From Coptis chinensis (Eukaryota; Streptophyta; Magnoliopsida; Ranunculales; Ranunculaceae): a DNA stretch of 64,000 nt. The stretch is taken from NCBI GenBank assembly GCA_015680905.1, contig CM027377.1, positions 65,307,501 through 65,371,500 of the forward strand. The letters are read 5' to 3'. Each line of letters opens with the position of its first letter. Position 1 is the first letter of the stretch. The position numbers and the translations under genes were made by a program. The notes under the pieces are model-generated. The model did not search any database. It was not told the origin of the DNA and saw only the letters and a list, made by a program, of their open reading frames with translations. Positions 49,701-60,800 of this stretch are shown here, piece after piece.

Positions 49701-52238
49701 TCATAAAGAAAAAAAAAAAGAATGTTCCATTACCAAAGGCATGCCAAAATGTGTTGAAATTTGTAGTCTAACATTTGAATTGAACACGGAGTGCAGAAGA
49801 ATTGGCAAGATATTTAAACAAGTTTGAACCGTTAAGAATGCATAACACTTGCAATGGAAGCTGACAAGATGGCAGCAAGTGATTCGGTGTTTAGAGCTTA
49901 GTAATCAAATCGTAAAGCAAGAGCAAAAGATGGAGTGTTAAAGCACCTAACCTCAGAATTACTACAAAGGGAGTTGATGAGTTAGAAATAATCTCCTAAA
50001 GTATATTGGCATCTAGTGTTTCACCACTCTGTGCATATTATGGTCAGTGAGTGAGAGAAGGGTAAGGGGGACACATGTGGTGTTGGTCTTATGCAATATA
50101 AATTTGGTGGCACATGTAAGAAGTATATAAGCATTTTGGAGTCAGCACACTGTATGCACTACCTTTTAGTCATGATTTTGTGTCGTAGCCTGATTGCTTC
50201 ACTTGGATTGTATCTTATCATTAAAACCCACTAAAATGCCTTACCATTACCAGTTTACAAAGCGCGTTTTGACGAATTTAGTAGAAAAGCGTTAAAGTGC
50301 GAACTGGGGCCGCGAGTAGTAAACTCTTTACATGCTTTAGGCTGCTAAGGTTTAGAGTAGGATTGGGTTTCCTTGCATTCCAAGCCGTTAAAGGAAATAA
50401 ATAAACATGTAAGCTGTGGCCATAGATAGAGTTGACAATAAATGGAGTTGTGGTTGTTTCAGCGAAAGGATTTTTCTGTAGTACTTTGCCTGAATAATTC
50501 TATTCTGATTTGAGGAAGTTTAATAGCAACATAGATCAAAGTATTCAGATCCAAGACCTTATCAATTGCACGTAAATGTGTCACCCACCCCTCTCCATTG
50601 CCTCTTGAAGTGCATTTGATTGTGGTGCCTCTTCCTCATTGAGGAGTTGGAAATGGCGTCACACATATGTTGGTCTCTCTTACCTCTAAGATTTTACTGT
50701 TTCAGAGCTCATATCACGACTTGACGAGTTGCATAACATCCTAAAGCTTATGTTACATCCAATTATTATATCTGGAGTCCTGGTGGCCACTGATCTAGAT
50801 ACAATAAGTTTGGATTGAGGCAGAGATATGCCTTCCTTAAATTATAGCCTATGTCCCTAGCTATTAAAAAGTGAATGGTTTTGTTTAGGCATGTTGAATC
50901 CCAGAAGCAGAAGATGATTGGTTTGGCTTTGTGAAACCATCCAGAGGAAGAAGCCACTTGAAACTTGAAAGAGCCGTATAGAAATGGTCCATTGAACTGT
51001 CATATTCAACTTGGAATTAGAAAGCATGATTCGAAGTCCATATAAAATCGTAAACTAATTTATTAGTAATAACAGGATATTGTTTATATTTGTTTGTGAA
51101 GATTTTTCTATATTCTTAGAATGCTCACCATGTATACCTTTTAGTTTGGCTACCCTTATGGCTGCCTAATGACCACTAAGTACTATCCTTGGAGGAATCC
51201 TGTAGCATATGACACTACCTTGGATAGTTCTGACTATAGTCGTCTTAGGTCAGGTTTCCTCTTTATAATGTTGTAATATATTATTGAATATGCTATATGG
51301 ATTACGTATCATGGGTCTGTGGGTTTTTGCTTTTGAGGACCTCTTCTAGAGGTTACTTGTCATGTTGTTTAGCATGAGTATGAAACGCCTGGAAACTTCT
51401 TTGGCCCTGTTCCATCAGAATCCCCCTCCCGCTCCCGAACTCAATTGCCCCCTTGTCCTGCCTCCTTCCGAACATATTTTCTACTACCCATTCCCGTGTC
51501 CCATGATGAAATACAACCAGAGCTGATAGCTGAATACAATTAATCAGGTTAACTATTCATGTCTTGTAATGTGAAGAGACACTTCGAGGATAGAAGCCTT
51601 GACGTTGCACATTTGATTCTTAACATCAAAGGATTGCTTTTCCTTTGGGGCAAGCTGTGGAAGGAGTTCAAGGAGATACCCTTCGGGTATTTTGCATTTT
51701 TTTGGGAAGCTATCATTCGAGATGCTTAATTTGTTATTGTGTCTTTGTTTTTTCTTGTTATTGCCCGCTGTTTTTATTCCTTAGTAAGATATCTCATCCT
51801 ATATTGTAATTATCACTGTTATAAAGCTAATATCTATATTGATCGTTTACCTCTTCAAAAAAAATTAAAAACCGAGTCATCAAAGAGGGAAAGTTCTCTA
51901 CTAGCCTTCCATCAGCCATTGAATCTGAGTCTTGCTCGTAATGTGTTGTTTACGTATGTATTTGTTACCATCTGTTATTCAGCTATATGCTAGCTTCAGT
52001 CTACTTGCCGAAACAGAAAAATAAATGACTTGTGTGGTTTGTGTATGCTGAACAGGGGGCATGTCCAGCTTGCAAGAAGCGATTTGTGGGGTATAAGAAT
52101 CAAACTATAAACTGTACAAGCTGTGGGAGCACTGTGTGGCAACCAAAGGGTGATTTCTTCACCAGAGGCGGTAAAGGGACTCCTCCTTCATCAACCTCTC
52201 AATCTGACATTATTGATGTCGAATTTGAAGAGAAATAA
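37712..52238 (+). CDS. Membrane protein with C-terminal zinc ribbon, four exons
   Basis: Exons 37712-38089, 43862-43915, 48975-49100 and 52056-52238 are all phase 0 with GT-AG ends and join to 246 residues. The N-terminus (MTTTLPWHHPLL..., RRHVSTQTQAF) is rich in Ser/Thr/Arg like an organelle transit peptide. Residues about 40-125 are basic and helical (VWKDAWRSANDGFEQLVYDAKKAAERID). Exon 3 encodes a hydrophobic span (IFFLWFALSGWLF...ATWVLPFAAPLLI), probably one or two membrane helices. Exon 4 has CPACKKRF...CTSCGSTVW, a CX2C-CX2C zinc ribbon, and an acidic end. I do not recognise a named protein; a plastid or mitochondrial membrane location is inferred. Introns of 5.8, 5.1 and 3.0 kb are swollen by transposons. 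Confidence 0.8.
38165..40565 (+). mobile_element. Decayed L1-type LINE in intron 1
   Basis: Starts 75 bp into the intron with an endonuclease start (LMRTIFWNA near 38205) and an endonuclease end (SFTWCNNRKA near 38560). The RT follows with LDLAQAYDTLSWEF and RGLRQGDSMSPILYAIAEEVLSR (39040-39270). The active site is FADH (39351-39362), with the second Asp lost. GQSINKNKSEFFG-type thumb and a zf-RVT-like LCGNNVELLDHLTWEC (about 40375) come next. Many stops and frameshifts. A short A-run at about 40555 may be the tail. Confidence 0.8.
40590..40760. repeat. About 60-bp minisatellite, three degenerate copies
   Basis: TAAGGGAGGTTCTTCTAAATT, GAGCGAGGTTATTCTAAATT and TAAGGGAGGTGCTTCTAAATT recur at roughly 60-bp steps, with TTTCAGTGA/TTTTAGTGA between. 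Lies between the LINE and the duplicated exon 1. Confidence 0.7.
40855..41403 (+). pseudogene. Duplicate of promoter plus exon 1 of the zinc-ribbon gene, frame broken
   Basis: From the ATG at 41025 it repeats exon 1 (MTTTLPWHHPLL..., RRHVST, SANDGFEQLVYDA) and keeps the end FSLDFSRNLPG and the splice donor GGG|GTAAGC at 41404. Small insertions after QLVYDA shift the frame and end it at 41321. About 165 bp of upstream sequence was copied as well. It lies between intact exon 1 and exon 2, so transcripts from it could still splice to exon 2, though not give the full protein. Confidence 0.85.
41950..42365 (+). mobile_element. LINE C-terminal tail fragment in intron 1
   Basis: Readable in shifting frames: VDHLCPSCPLSSCVWEGV (zf-RVT-like) followed by FWALWKDRNGGMF and DLQKIILNVKEYLFELAVG, the usual ending of plant L1 ORF2. 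Stops present. A separate insertion from the LINE at 38.2-40.6 kb or a displaced part of it. Confidence 0.5.
42366..43861 (+). other. Rest of intron 1
   Basis: Nothing recognisable. Ends in a good acceptor (TATCCTTGCAG) at 43861. Confidence 0.6.
43916..45645 (+). other. Left part of intron 2
   Basis: No gene. Two related segments, about 44860-44970 and 45085-45190 (CTCCCACATTCGGCATTC / GTCCCACATCAGGTACTT, then AATCCT(A/G)GGCTGCT and TTGGATGCTC), form an imperfect direct repeat. A G13 run lies at about 45277-45289. Confidence 0.6.
45646..47980 (-). mobile_element. Ty1/copia fragment with a 132-bp 5' LTR
   Basis: On the minus strand, right to left: a short LTR (47849-47980; ends TGTAAA/TTTTACA), then TATCAAGAGC (about 47836-47845), close to the Met-tRNA primer site; a gag knuckle CQLCGHLGHYVAIC (about 47040); protease RILDTGATHHMT; a partly duplicated second protease-like start with LLDNGAS; the pre-integrase region HKNLLSIDKF...GKILFRGP; and integrase pieces (FELIHSEVWMSP, FRYYVLFPDDHTRYSW, HNSLAERKHRHIADRARTIL). 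It stops near 45646 before RT. Frames are broken. A hAT MITE sits in its gag/leader. Confidence 0.85.
47333..47567. mobile_element. hAT-type MITE with perfect 8-bp target duplication
   Basis: Ends are perfect 15-bp inverted repeats TAGGGCTGGAAATGG / CCATTTCCAGCCCTA, and TGGAGTAC flanks both sides (47325-47332 and 47568-47575). Length 235 bp, AT-rich, no coding capacity. It carries GGGTCGGATT and its inverse, as in other plant hAT MITEs. Confidence 0.95.
47981..48974 (+). other. Right part of intron 2
   Basis: No gene. 48085-48200 contains GTGTCCGTGTCGGACACGACACTGAC-type words and their near-inverse, an unclassified repeat. Ends with acceptor TTTGTAG at 48974. Confidence 0.5.
49101..52055 (+). 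other. Intron 3 of the zinc-ribbon gene
   Basis: Donor GAG|GTAATT, acceptor CTGAACAG. No gene or transposon recognised in 2955 bp. Confidence 0.7.
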
Positions 52239-52939
52239 ATAGAAGAATGCCGAGGACTTGTGGTGGTTAACCCTCAAGCTGCACTACAAGGAAGAAAAAG
52301 AGAAAATGGAAGATCCGTTATGGTTCTTGTTGTGCTCCGTGAATGCAGGCTTATTACATGCTTCTTTTAGTGTTCTTTTGCTGCATATGTAAATGGAAAA
52401 TACATGTTCTAAACTATCAGTCTGTTTGTATACTATCTTTCTGATAGCATAGGAAAGAAGAAAGAACATCCTGTTATAATTTCCAGAAACATTACCAATG
52501 AAAGCATAAACGAAACATCCTGACATGTTGGTTAATAACTGTTAGTATTCGTTGTATACTCGTGTCTGCCATTCTGCCTATTTGATGTCATTCACATTTA
52601 AAGATTTACATATTTACGGAGTAAGAGATTAATGTTACTTTGTACACCTTGGTAGGAGACGCTCCTCGTGAAAGCTTTATTAGTGGACATATATAGTTAT
52701 TAGAAGTATGTAAGTAAGATGAGCTCAGTGATTCTAAATTAGATGTTTTGGATTAATGACAATATCCTTGCACTGATGCACGAATCTTTTGTTGCTATGT
52801 GGCAGTGATTATCATTGATTATGTATTGAAATGTCGATACAAAACAGCTTACAGCTTAATTATATATGAAGTAAGAAACAAGTCCTGATCAAAAAGCTCC
52901 ACTAATCACTTTTCATTTTTCCCGCCAGAGAAAAAAAAA
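52239..52939 (+). other. 3'UTR and spacer between the zinc-ribbon and PPR genes
   Basis: About 0.7 kb, AT-rich, no ORF of note. TATATATGAAG at about 52861 could be the TATA box of the PPR gene. Confidence 0.5.
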
Positions 52940-54871
52940 ATGGCCATTACAATCAAATCCTCAAAACCCGGCACAAGAATAACATCACTTTCACTTGACA
53001 AATTCCTCACAACTCAAAAAAACATGTCAAAACCATCTCCAAAACTCTTCAACGACGATTTCTCACCAAACAACAATAATGACTCATCCTCGTTATCCAC
53101 ATTCCCCATTTTACGCATTCTAGAGTCACGCAATATCAATAACTTAAAAGCATTCAAACAGCTTCATACTCAACTTATTGTTTCTAACCTTTTTCAACAC
53201 TCTCTTGCCGCGAGTCGAGTTATAAAGAAACTTTGCACTTACCCTTATATGATTAATCATGCTGTTGTTATCTTCTTACGTATAGATGAACCTGATGCTT
53301 TTATTTGTAATACTATTATTAAATCTTATGTGAAGTTGAATGAGTATGATAATGCTATTAAGTTTTATTATGGACATATGGTTAGAAGAGGTGTTGAGCA
53401 TAATCATTATACTTTTCCTATTTTAGTTAAGGTTTCTGCGGAACTTGGGTCCGTTTATGAAGGGGAGAAAGCCCATGGTAGGATTGTGAAGAGAGGGTTT
53501 GAGGTAGATTTGTTTGTGAGGAATGCACTCATTTATATGTATTCCAAGATTGGGAGAGTTTGGGATGCGAGGAAGGTGTTTGGTGAGAGGTGTGAGTTGG
53601 ATTTGGTGTCGTGGAATTCGATGATTGATGGGTATGTGAAGAATGGGGAAGTTGGTGTTGCGAGGGAGTGTTTTGATGTGATGTCTGAAAGGGATGTTTG
53701 GAGCTGGAATTCGATGATTGCGGGTTATGTTGGAGTTGGGGATATGGAGGCGGCTCGAGGGCTTTTTGAGGGGATGGTGGCTAGAGATGTTGTTAGTTGG
53801 AACTCTATGGTTGATGGGTATGCGAGGATTGGGAATGTTTCGGTTGCTCGTGAACTTTTTGATTTGATGAGGAGTCGAAATGTGGTGTCTTGGAATACCA
53901 TGTTGGCTCTTTATGCGCGTAGAAAGGATAACGCTGAGTGTCTGAGATTGTTTGATAGGATGATGCAGGAAGGAGAGGTAAAACCGAATGAGGCTACTCT
54001 AATGAGTGTACTGACTGCTTGCGCGAACTTGGGTAAACTCGATAGAGGTAGATGGATTCATTCCTACATAGAAGAAAATGAACGAATTGAACCGGATGTG
54101 TTATTGTCAACTTCGTTACTAACAATGTACGCGAAATGCGGGGCCATGGACTTGGCAAGAGAAGTCTTCAGTGAAATGCAGGAGAGGAGTGTTGTGTCAT
54201 GGAACTCTATGATAATGGGCTATGGCATGCATGGGTATGGTGAGAAGGCTCTTGAGATGTTCTTGGAGATGGAAAAGAGTGGAGAAACACCTAATGGTGC
54301 AACTTTTGTTTGTGTTTTATCTGCTTGTACCCATGCAGGAATGGTGTTGGAGGGTTGGTGGTACTTTGATTTGATGAAAAGAGTTTACAAGATTGAGCCA
54401 AAAGTTGAACACTATGGTTGTATGGTTGATCTACTTGGTCGTGCTGGATTGATGAAAGATTCAGAGGAGCTTATACAGAAGATGCCGATGGAGGCAGGGC
54501 CACCCTTGTGGGGAGCTCTATTGTCTGCTTGCGAGACTCATTCAAATTTTGAGCTTGGAGAGAGAGTGGCGAAGAGACTAATTGAGTTGGAACCAAGGGA
54601 TGTAGGGCCTTATGTGCTGTTATCAAACATATATGCCAGGGAAGGTAAATGGGATGATGTTGAGAAAGTGAGAATGATGATGAGAGAGCAGGGATTGCAG
54701 AAAGCTGCAGGATTAAGCCTAATTGACATTGCTGAGGCAAATAATCAGTATGAATCGATCCACAAGAGAAGCATGGTGTCTTCCATGTTGAGTGAAATGG
54801 GTGCACAAATTAAGTTACGTAGAGATGGTGAAATCCCAAAGTGTCCCAGCTCTTATAATTTCAGACTGTAG
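52940..54871 (+). CDS. Pentatricopeptide repeat protein, PLS class with E motifs
   Basis: Intact, intronless, 643 residues; start ATG follows an A-run and is the first in frame, with a second Met at residue 29. Residues 1-60 are Ser/Thr/Asn-rich with few acids, as in organelle targeting peptides. About ten PPR units follow from residue 80, with the usual VVSWNSMIDGYVKNGEVGVARECFDVM-like phrasing cut into P, L and S types, for example DVVSWNSMVDGYARIGNVSV and VVSWNTMLALYARR. The C-terminus has E motifs (LWGALLSACETHSNFELGERV, EPRDVGPYVLLSNIYAREGKW); the last 50 residues diverge and no DYW deaminase domain is present. Such proteins bind single RNAs in mitochondria or plastids and direct C-to-U editing with partner factors. 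The exact target cannot be read from this. Confidence 0.95.
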   Translation: MAITIKSSKPGTRITSLSLDKFLTTQKNMSKPSPKLFNDDFSPNNNNDSSSLSTFPILRILESRNINNLKAFKQLHTQLIVSNLFQHSLAASRVIKKLCTYPYMINHAVVIFLRIDEPDAFICNTIIKSYVKLNEYDNAIKFYYGHMVRRGVEHNHYTFPILVKVSAELGSVYEGEKAHGRIVKRGFEVDLFVRNALIYMYSKIGRVWDARKVFGERCELDLVSWNSMIDGYVKNGEVGVARECFDVMSERDVWSWNSMIAGYVGVGDMEAARGLFEGMVARDVVSWNSMVDGYARIGNVSVARELFDLMRSRNVVSWNTMLALYARRKDNAECLRLFDRMMQEGEVKPNEATLMSVLTACANLGKLDRGRWIHSYIEENERIEPDVLLSTSLLTMYAKCGAMDLAREVFSEMQERSVVSWNSMIMGYGMHGYGEKALEMFLEMEKSGETPNGATFVCVLSACTHAGMVLEGWWYFDLMKRVYKIEPKVEHYGCMVDLLGRAGLMKDSEELIQKMPMEAGPPLWGALLSACETHSNFELGERVAKRLIELEPRDVGPYVLLSNIYAREGKWDDVEKVRMMMREQGLQKAAGLSLIDIAEANNQYESIHKRSMVSSMLSEMGAQIKLRRDGEIPKCPSSYNFRL

Positions 54872-57800
54872 TACTACATATACTAGAGTACTACAAGAAC
54901 CAGTGGCTACATCACCAAATGTTGTTAGTGTCGTTTACTTATTTATTTTTTCCCCAATATTTATACAGAATCATTTCATAAGGTGCTCAAAAACTGTGGC
55001 TGTCTTCTCTGTGTTTGTGATTTATCAATCTTTTGTTATCTTAAGCTGGGAATGAGGCAGATCCCGACTGAATCTTATTGAGACAAAATGGGATTACATC
55101 CTAGTGTCCATGCAGCGCCATGGAAACATACGGGTCCCAAAGAGTTGAGAAAAAGGGCCAACAAGCATATTTTACAAGCTTGTCTAGCCAATCGGTTTGC
55201 CTGACAAGTCTGCGTTTTTGTCTGGATACAGTAATGCTTGAACTCCATACTCATGAAGCTGTTTGCCACCTTGTTTCTTGGATCTCCAAGAAGAACGTGG
55301 CTTGCCCTGAACACTCGACTGCTTTCTTGTAGTCTGACGCAACATAAATCTGTTCTTACATCAAGTCTTTCCCCCATTTGAACGCCTGTGACAATTACTT
55401 GAACTTCAATTGCAATTGCAGACGGCCGATTAGCATCCCTGCTGATTCAACCATAAAACAGTTCGAACTTTATTGAAAGAACAATCCGTGTTAAGGCACA
55501 TGGTTTCTCCCACTTACAGAAACTAGGAACCCTTTCAATAAGGTTGATCTGCTGCATTTTTAATATATTAGGCAGTGTCCTACTATCAGGTTTATCGTCA
55601 TCTTTCTTATTCTTTGTAAGCATTCTTCGTTTATTCCCTGATAAGCCTTTCTGAATATTCTTCCATACCAGTCTTGTCAAATGCTATAAACAGTAGCGCG
55701 CACATACACTTACACTTGAGTATTCATGCACTGATCTTATTTTCCATTCAAGGTGTATCCATTCTCTTTTATATTTGTTTGTCTGACTCATACCTATATA
55801 CTATGCCGCAAACTAGAGTGAATTAATGGTTCCTTCTTCCTAATCCAAATTGTCTGGAGGGTCCTTTCTCAATACTCAATAGTGGTGACACTTCTTTCCT
55901 TTGACCTGCAATTAAGGGAGAAGGATCTCGGATAAGAGAACCTTACAAATAAAATTGCTCACTTGTTTGAATCACAATTAGTGAAACTTGCAGGCATTGT
56001 AGGCTCAGGAAGATCCGGCAACTCCAGCGAGTAATTAGAGGTGCTAACAAGAGCTGGTTTTTAGTTTTAACAAGCTTTTTATTGGTAAGCTCAATGTGTT
56101 GTTAGAGAGACTTGGTAAAACAATAGTTGTCAAAAAATTCGTCACGCTTTGTTGTCCAACGGATTCTTAATTATTCACTAATGAGTTCCAACTTTAATCT
56201 ATGACAGCATTGCTATCTTTCTTTCTTTTTCTTCTTTTGATTTCACAAGTTATAAAACTGCCATTATAGTACAAAATCGCAGTAATTTGTTTCAAACTTT
56301 CATCACGTCTGCTGAGTTTTCAGAGATCGGCATCAAGTACGCCGTGTTAATATTTTATGTTGGAACTTCATTTGCAGTATATGTTCCCTATTATAAAGTT
56401 TTGTATTCTTCTGACACAGCTATCGCCATATTGGTAATATGAAAACCTTTCTATTAAGTTAAGTGTAATCAAACAAGAAGAATACTGTCAGTGTCACATA
56501 CAAGACTCAAGACAATGTACAGGTTGATAGACTCATTCTCCACCAAAACAACAAATTGTATGAACCACACTTCAGCAGCTATCCTAAAGTAAAAAATGAA
56601 CCGAGTCGACACCAGCAAAGGTCAACAAGAAGTGGCTCCGAACTTGCTATGAATGGATTAGAACAGTTGAACAACTTCACAACTCAAAATGAGACGAAGA
56701 AATAAAGAACGCCACCGGGATCAGAAAGGGAACTTCGAAGAATATGAGGAGCCATCCAAGTGCCTCTAGCTTTCTTGAATGGCCTTTTCACTTTTGATCT
56801 TCGCCAACTGAGAGAGCAACATGGCATTCACTTTACTCTTCAGCTGAAAGGACGAAGTACGTAAAACTTTAGCTTCATAAATATCTTCCATATAATAAAA
56901 TAACAAATAAGTAAATGGAAAAACACAACGCTTTCAGGCTACGCACTTTCAATTTTGTTTTCCTTCCCTTTTTTCTTTGGTTAAAGTATTTGCTGAGCTC
57001 CATCTTATTTATGTAATAAACGGATCTCCGATTTATATTCCACTGGTACATTATGTCATTAATAGACTTCTATCTTATCTACAAATCATGATTTCATCAT
57101 TATGCAACTTCTAGTGTTTTGGATGTCAAGATTTGCAGTTTTATTTTATCGTTTGAAGCTTCTTTTAAGTACCCCCATTCGATTACGGCAACTAGTCCTT
57201 ATGTTCTTTTCTGGTCTCCTATTTTGTTCTCAAAAGGACATTGATCTCTCCAGATCAGCGCCAACCCTCTTGTCTGAAAATGACTAGTCCAGTCACATTC
57301 TTTACTTTATGGATAACTTAGAGATAACTTAAATTGCATTTAGCCTTAAACGAATTGAAACAAAAAATCGCAAGCATAAGCCTCATCAAGTCCAAGTCCT
57401 ACTTCACTCTTAACTGACACAGGGATGGCTCCATCAGGTTCAGCTTTCCTGTACCTCGCCATCTCGAGATCATCTTCTTCACCATCTTCTGTAATTAAGT
57501 GGGCAGGTGCTTCTTGCAACAGATCACATTTAGAGACAACGTCGATCCAAAGGTGATTACTGAACCTCTCGCGCACTTCTTTACACGTGACGAACTGCAC
57601 AAAGAGATAGTAACATGAAACAACCAAAGAGATCAACAGAGTAGGACGTGAAATGGAAAAATGGTTGCCTATAATACCCATTTCTAGAATGGCCACAAAA
57701 TGTGCAGGTTTCAGGATACAATCATAGGAATGTAATATTGGATTTGCACACAAAATCTGGCAATGCCTACATAAATAAATTACGACATCACAACAAGAAA

Positions 57801-60800
57801 AATAAGACTGAACATTTCTTGCATTGTTAATAACCCAAGCTTCTAAGATTATGATAATACTCTAAACAAATGAGTCTTGGACTCTTGGATGAAACCAGTC
57901 TCCATAATCTGGGATATTCTTGCCAGCAAAACCAAAAGAAATCAGCTGATGGATTTCTACTTTTATATAATAAAGAATTAAGGATTTATTAATAAATCAT
58001 TAGTCAAACTCTAAAAGGACAAATCACCCCTCTGCATGCTTTCTCTTGCCAATGCTTCAATTGGCACTCAATATTCTTGCACACCTTTATAGCTAACAGT
58101 TCCTTTGATTACTTTAACATTCAACCATTTACCTACTGGTTAGAGTATAAATAAGTAAAATCAAACACATGATAGAGTAGATATATTGGTGCAAGCAGTA
58201 TAAAGTGTTCTAAAATGGTGCCTAGAGCCGGCCCAGCCGTGGGCGCAGTCCACCTAGGAAGCTGTCTAGGGCCCCTATATTTTGGACCAAACCAGGGCGC
58301 CTAGTAGGTAGTAATGGACTATCACTTGTTCAGGCCTAATCTGTCAAGTTGCAAATTATAAACCAGATGAAAGAAAATAGTAATAAACTCTTGTGGCCCA
58401 ACCCCTTTTCAAGTAAACAAACACTTAGCCAGACTCTTGTGGTCCAATTGCAGAATTCTTCTTTGTCTGACAACTAATAAACCAACAACAGTAACAAGTA
58501 ACTTATTCATTGGGAATCGGCAGCTATAAGCCTGTAACAATATTAGCCAGTACAATTTCATGACGGCAATGCATTCAAATTATATAGTTATCCAAAAAAA
58601 CAAAAAACTAAATAAGCCCATCTATCATAATGAAACCAACACTTGTGCCATCATTACTTTGCGTCAGCATTGTTGTGAAAAATAACATATAACTTTAGGT
58701 ACAGAAAAAAATAATAACAATAAATAAATAAATAAATTCCTAGTGTGAAATCATATTTACTTTTCTATATAGGGCCTCATTGTAGGAGTTTGTCTAGCCC
58801 CCCAAAAACTCAAGGTTGGCCCTGATGGTGCCACCTTGCGTCCTCTCATTGGCAATAAATGAACAAAGCAAAGACTACTAATAACTTACTCATCAACTGA
58901 TAGCTTCATTAGACAGAGACCATCATACACTTGAAACAAGGAAAGTACAACAGAAGGCCCTAAACTCAAGTCTCAACTACATAGTTCCCATTCTTGAAAG
59001 CTAGGCCAACCATTAAGCTAAAAAAATTCTTGAAATGTGACTTATCTGCACATTAAATCCCTGCACCTAAGGCTCAACAGTTCAAAAGAAAAATGGATTG
59101 AGAATTTGAGACAATTTTGCACCTGATCAGAAGGTGAGCTACCACATTCTCCTGATAAATTGTGAACGTATAATACTGCAGTCGGGAGATGAGAGAGGAC
59201 AGCTAGCGTTAACTTTTCCAAATTATTTCTGGCATCTTCAAGTTGGACACATCACACAAAAAGGAAATTAAGTTAATTACATCACATAGATAACATAACT
59301 GAATACAAAATGAATAATAAAAGTAAAACAACAACAAACTTAATGAACCAAAATCAATTAATGACATGTGATCATATTCTTGTTGTTTACAGAAGCATCT
59401 TCGGTTAGTAATGTACTTCCTCTTATTACTATTGACCGTTCTGAATTAGCCCGAAAAGTGAAACAATCACATTTCCTTGCAATTCCATTATCACCTGTTA
59501 ATAAATGGCAATCTTTTGGAGATGCAGAAGAATGAGGGATTCTTGTGAGTTACACTTTTCTTTGGCTCTCCACTATCATAAATGGAAACTGGCCTATTCT
59601 AACATTGGGTAAATTGTGCAAGCTAGACTCCAACTGATTAAGTCATTATCGAAATAAACTTAAATGTCTGACTGCTGATAGCTGGGCTTTGAGTATACAA
59701 GAGAAAATAAAGAAAAACGTCAGGCAGAGGCAGGATCATAGTAGTCAATTTAAACAGCTTCTCATCCATCTCAACTCACCGAAATAAGGACCAGACTTAT
59801 TCTGTCCAATATGGGGATAAAAAGTCAAAGCTGAAGTCCTCATGCTATTTAGAATGGGCATTTGTTAATTCATTTTGAATATGTTTAAGACAGCGAACAA
59901 TCTAGCTAAAGCTTGAGGCAGTGTTTTTTGGTACTGTTATTCCCTGATTATACAACGTCATTTCTACCAGTTAAAAATGGGATCCTCTGCTCATTATTTT
60001 TCATCTAGAGGATCTCTAAATCCGAGTGCTTCAGAAAGAAAAACACTCATCTCTCGGTTGATTGTGTACCCAACTTCTTTCATTGTCAAGAAGAGAAACA
60101 AGAAAAAAGAGGGATTGGATGTTCATTTTCATATAATCACCTGATCTATTCATTTTAGGTGAAACATGTCAAATTGTAGGTTCCATTGATGATGTGTGCA
60201 CATATCAAAGTTATACACTCATTAAAGGACCCAAAAAGAGTATGCCAATATAGACTTCTTTGTAATTATATCTTGAACAAAACTATAAAAAATTTACTGA
60301 ACATTCTCAAGAAATACTAAGGGTAATTTCCCAATTAGTAACCCATAATGTCAATCTGTTCCCAAGTAGTAACCACTCTTCAATTTTGACTTTTCAACCT
60401 CACTTTTGACACTTTTGCCCTTCTCCCTTTTTTCAAACAATGCCCACGTGGACATGCAACACTCTCTCTCTACTGCAACACTCTCTCTCCTTATTTGAAG
60501 TGATTTGAAGTGATTTGATGGGTGTGTGGATAGATACCATAGATTATCTTAGAGATGAAGAGATGCAAATGAACGGTCACGAACGCATCTGTGGTTTAAA
60601 ACCATCGAGATTCGTAAACATTAAGATGGACGGTTATTTACATTAACACTGTTCATATACTATTTTTATTATAAATAAAATTATTTTTAATAAGAAAAAT
60701 GTATAAATAATAAGATTCTTGTAAAAATAACAAGAATAATGATAAAAGGATAAGATTCTTGTAAAAATAACAAGATAAAAATCATGAATTAAACCAACCC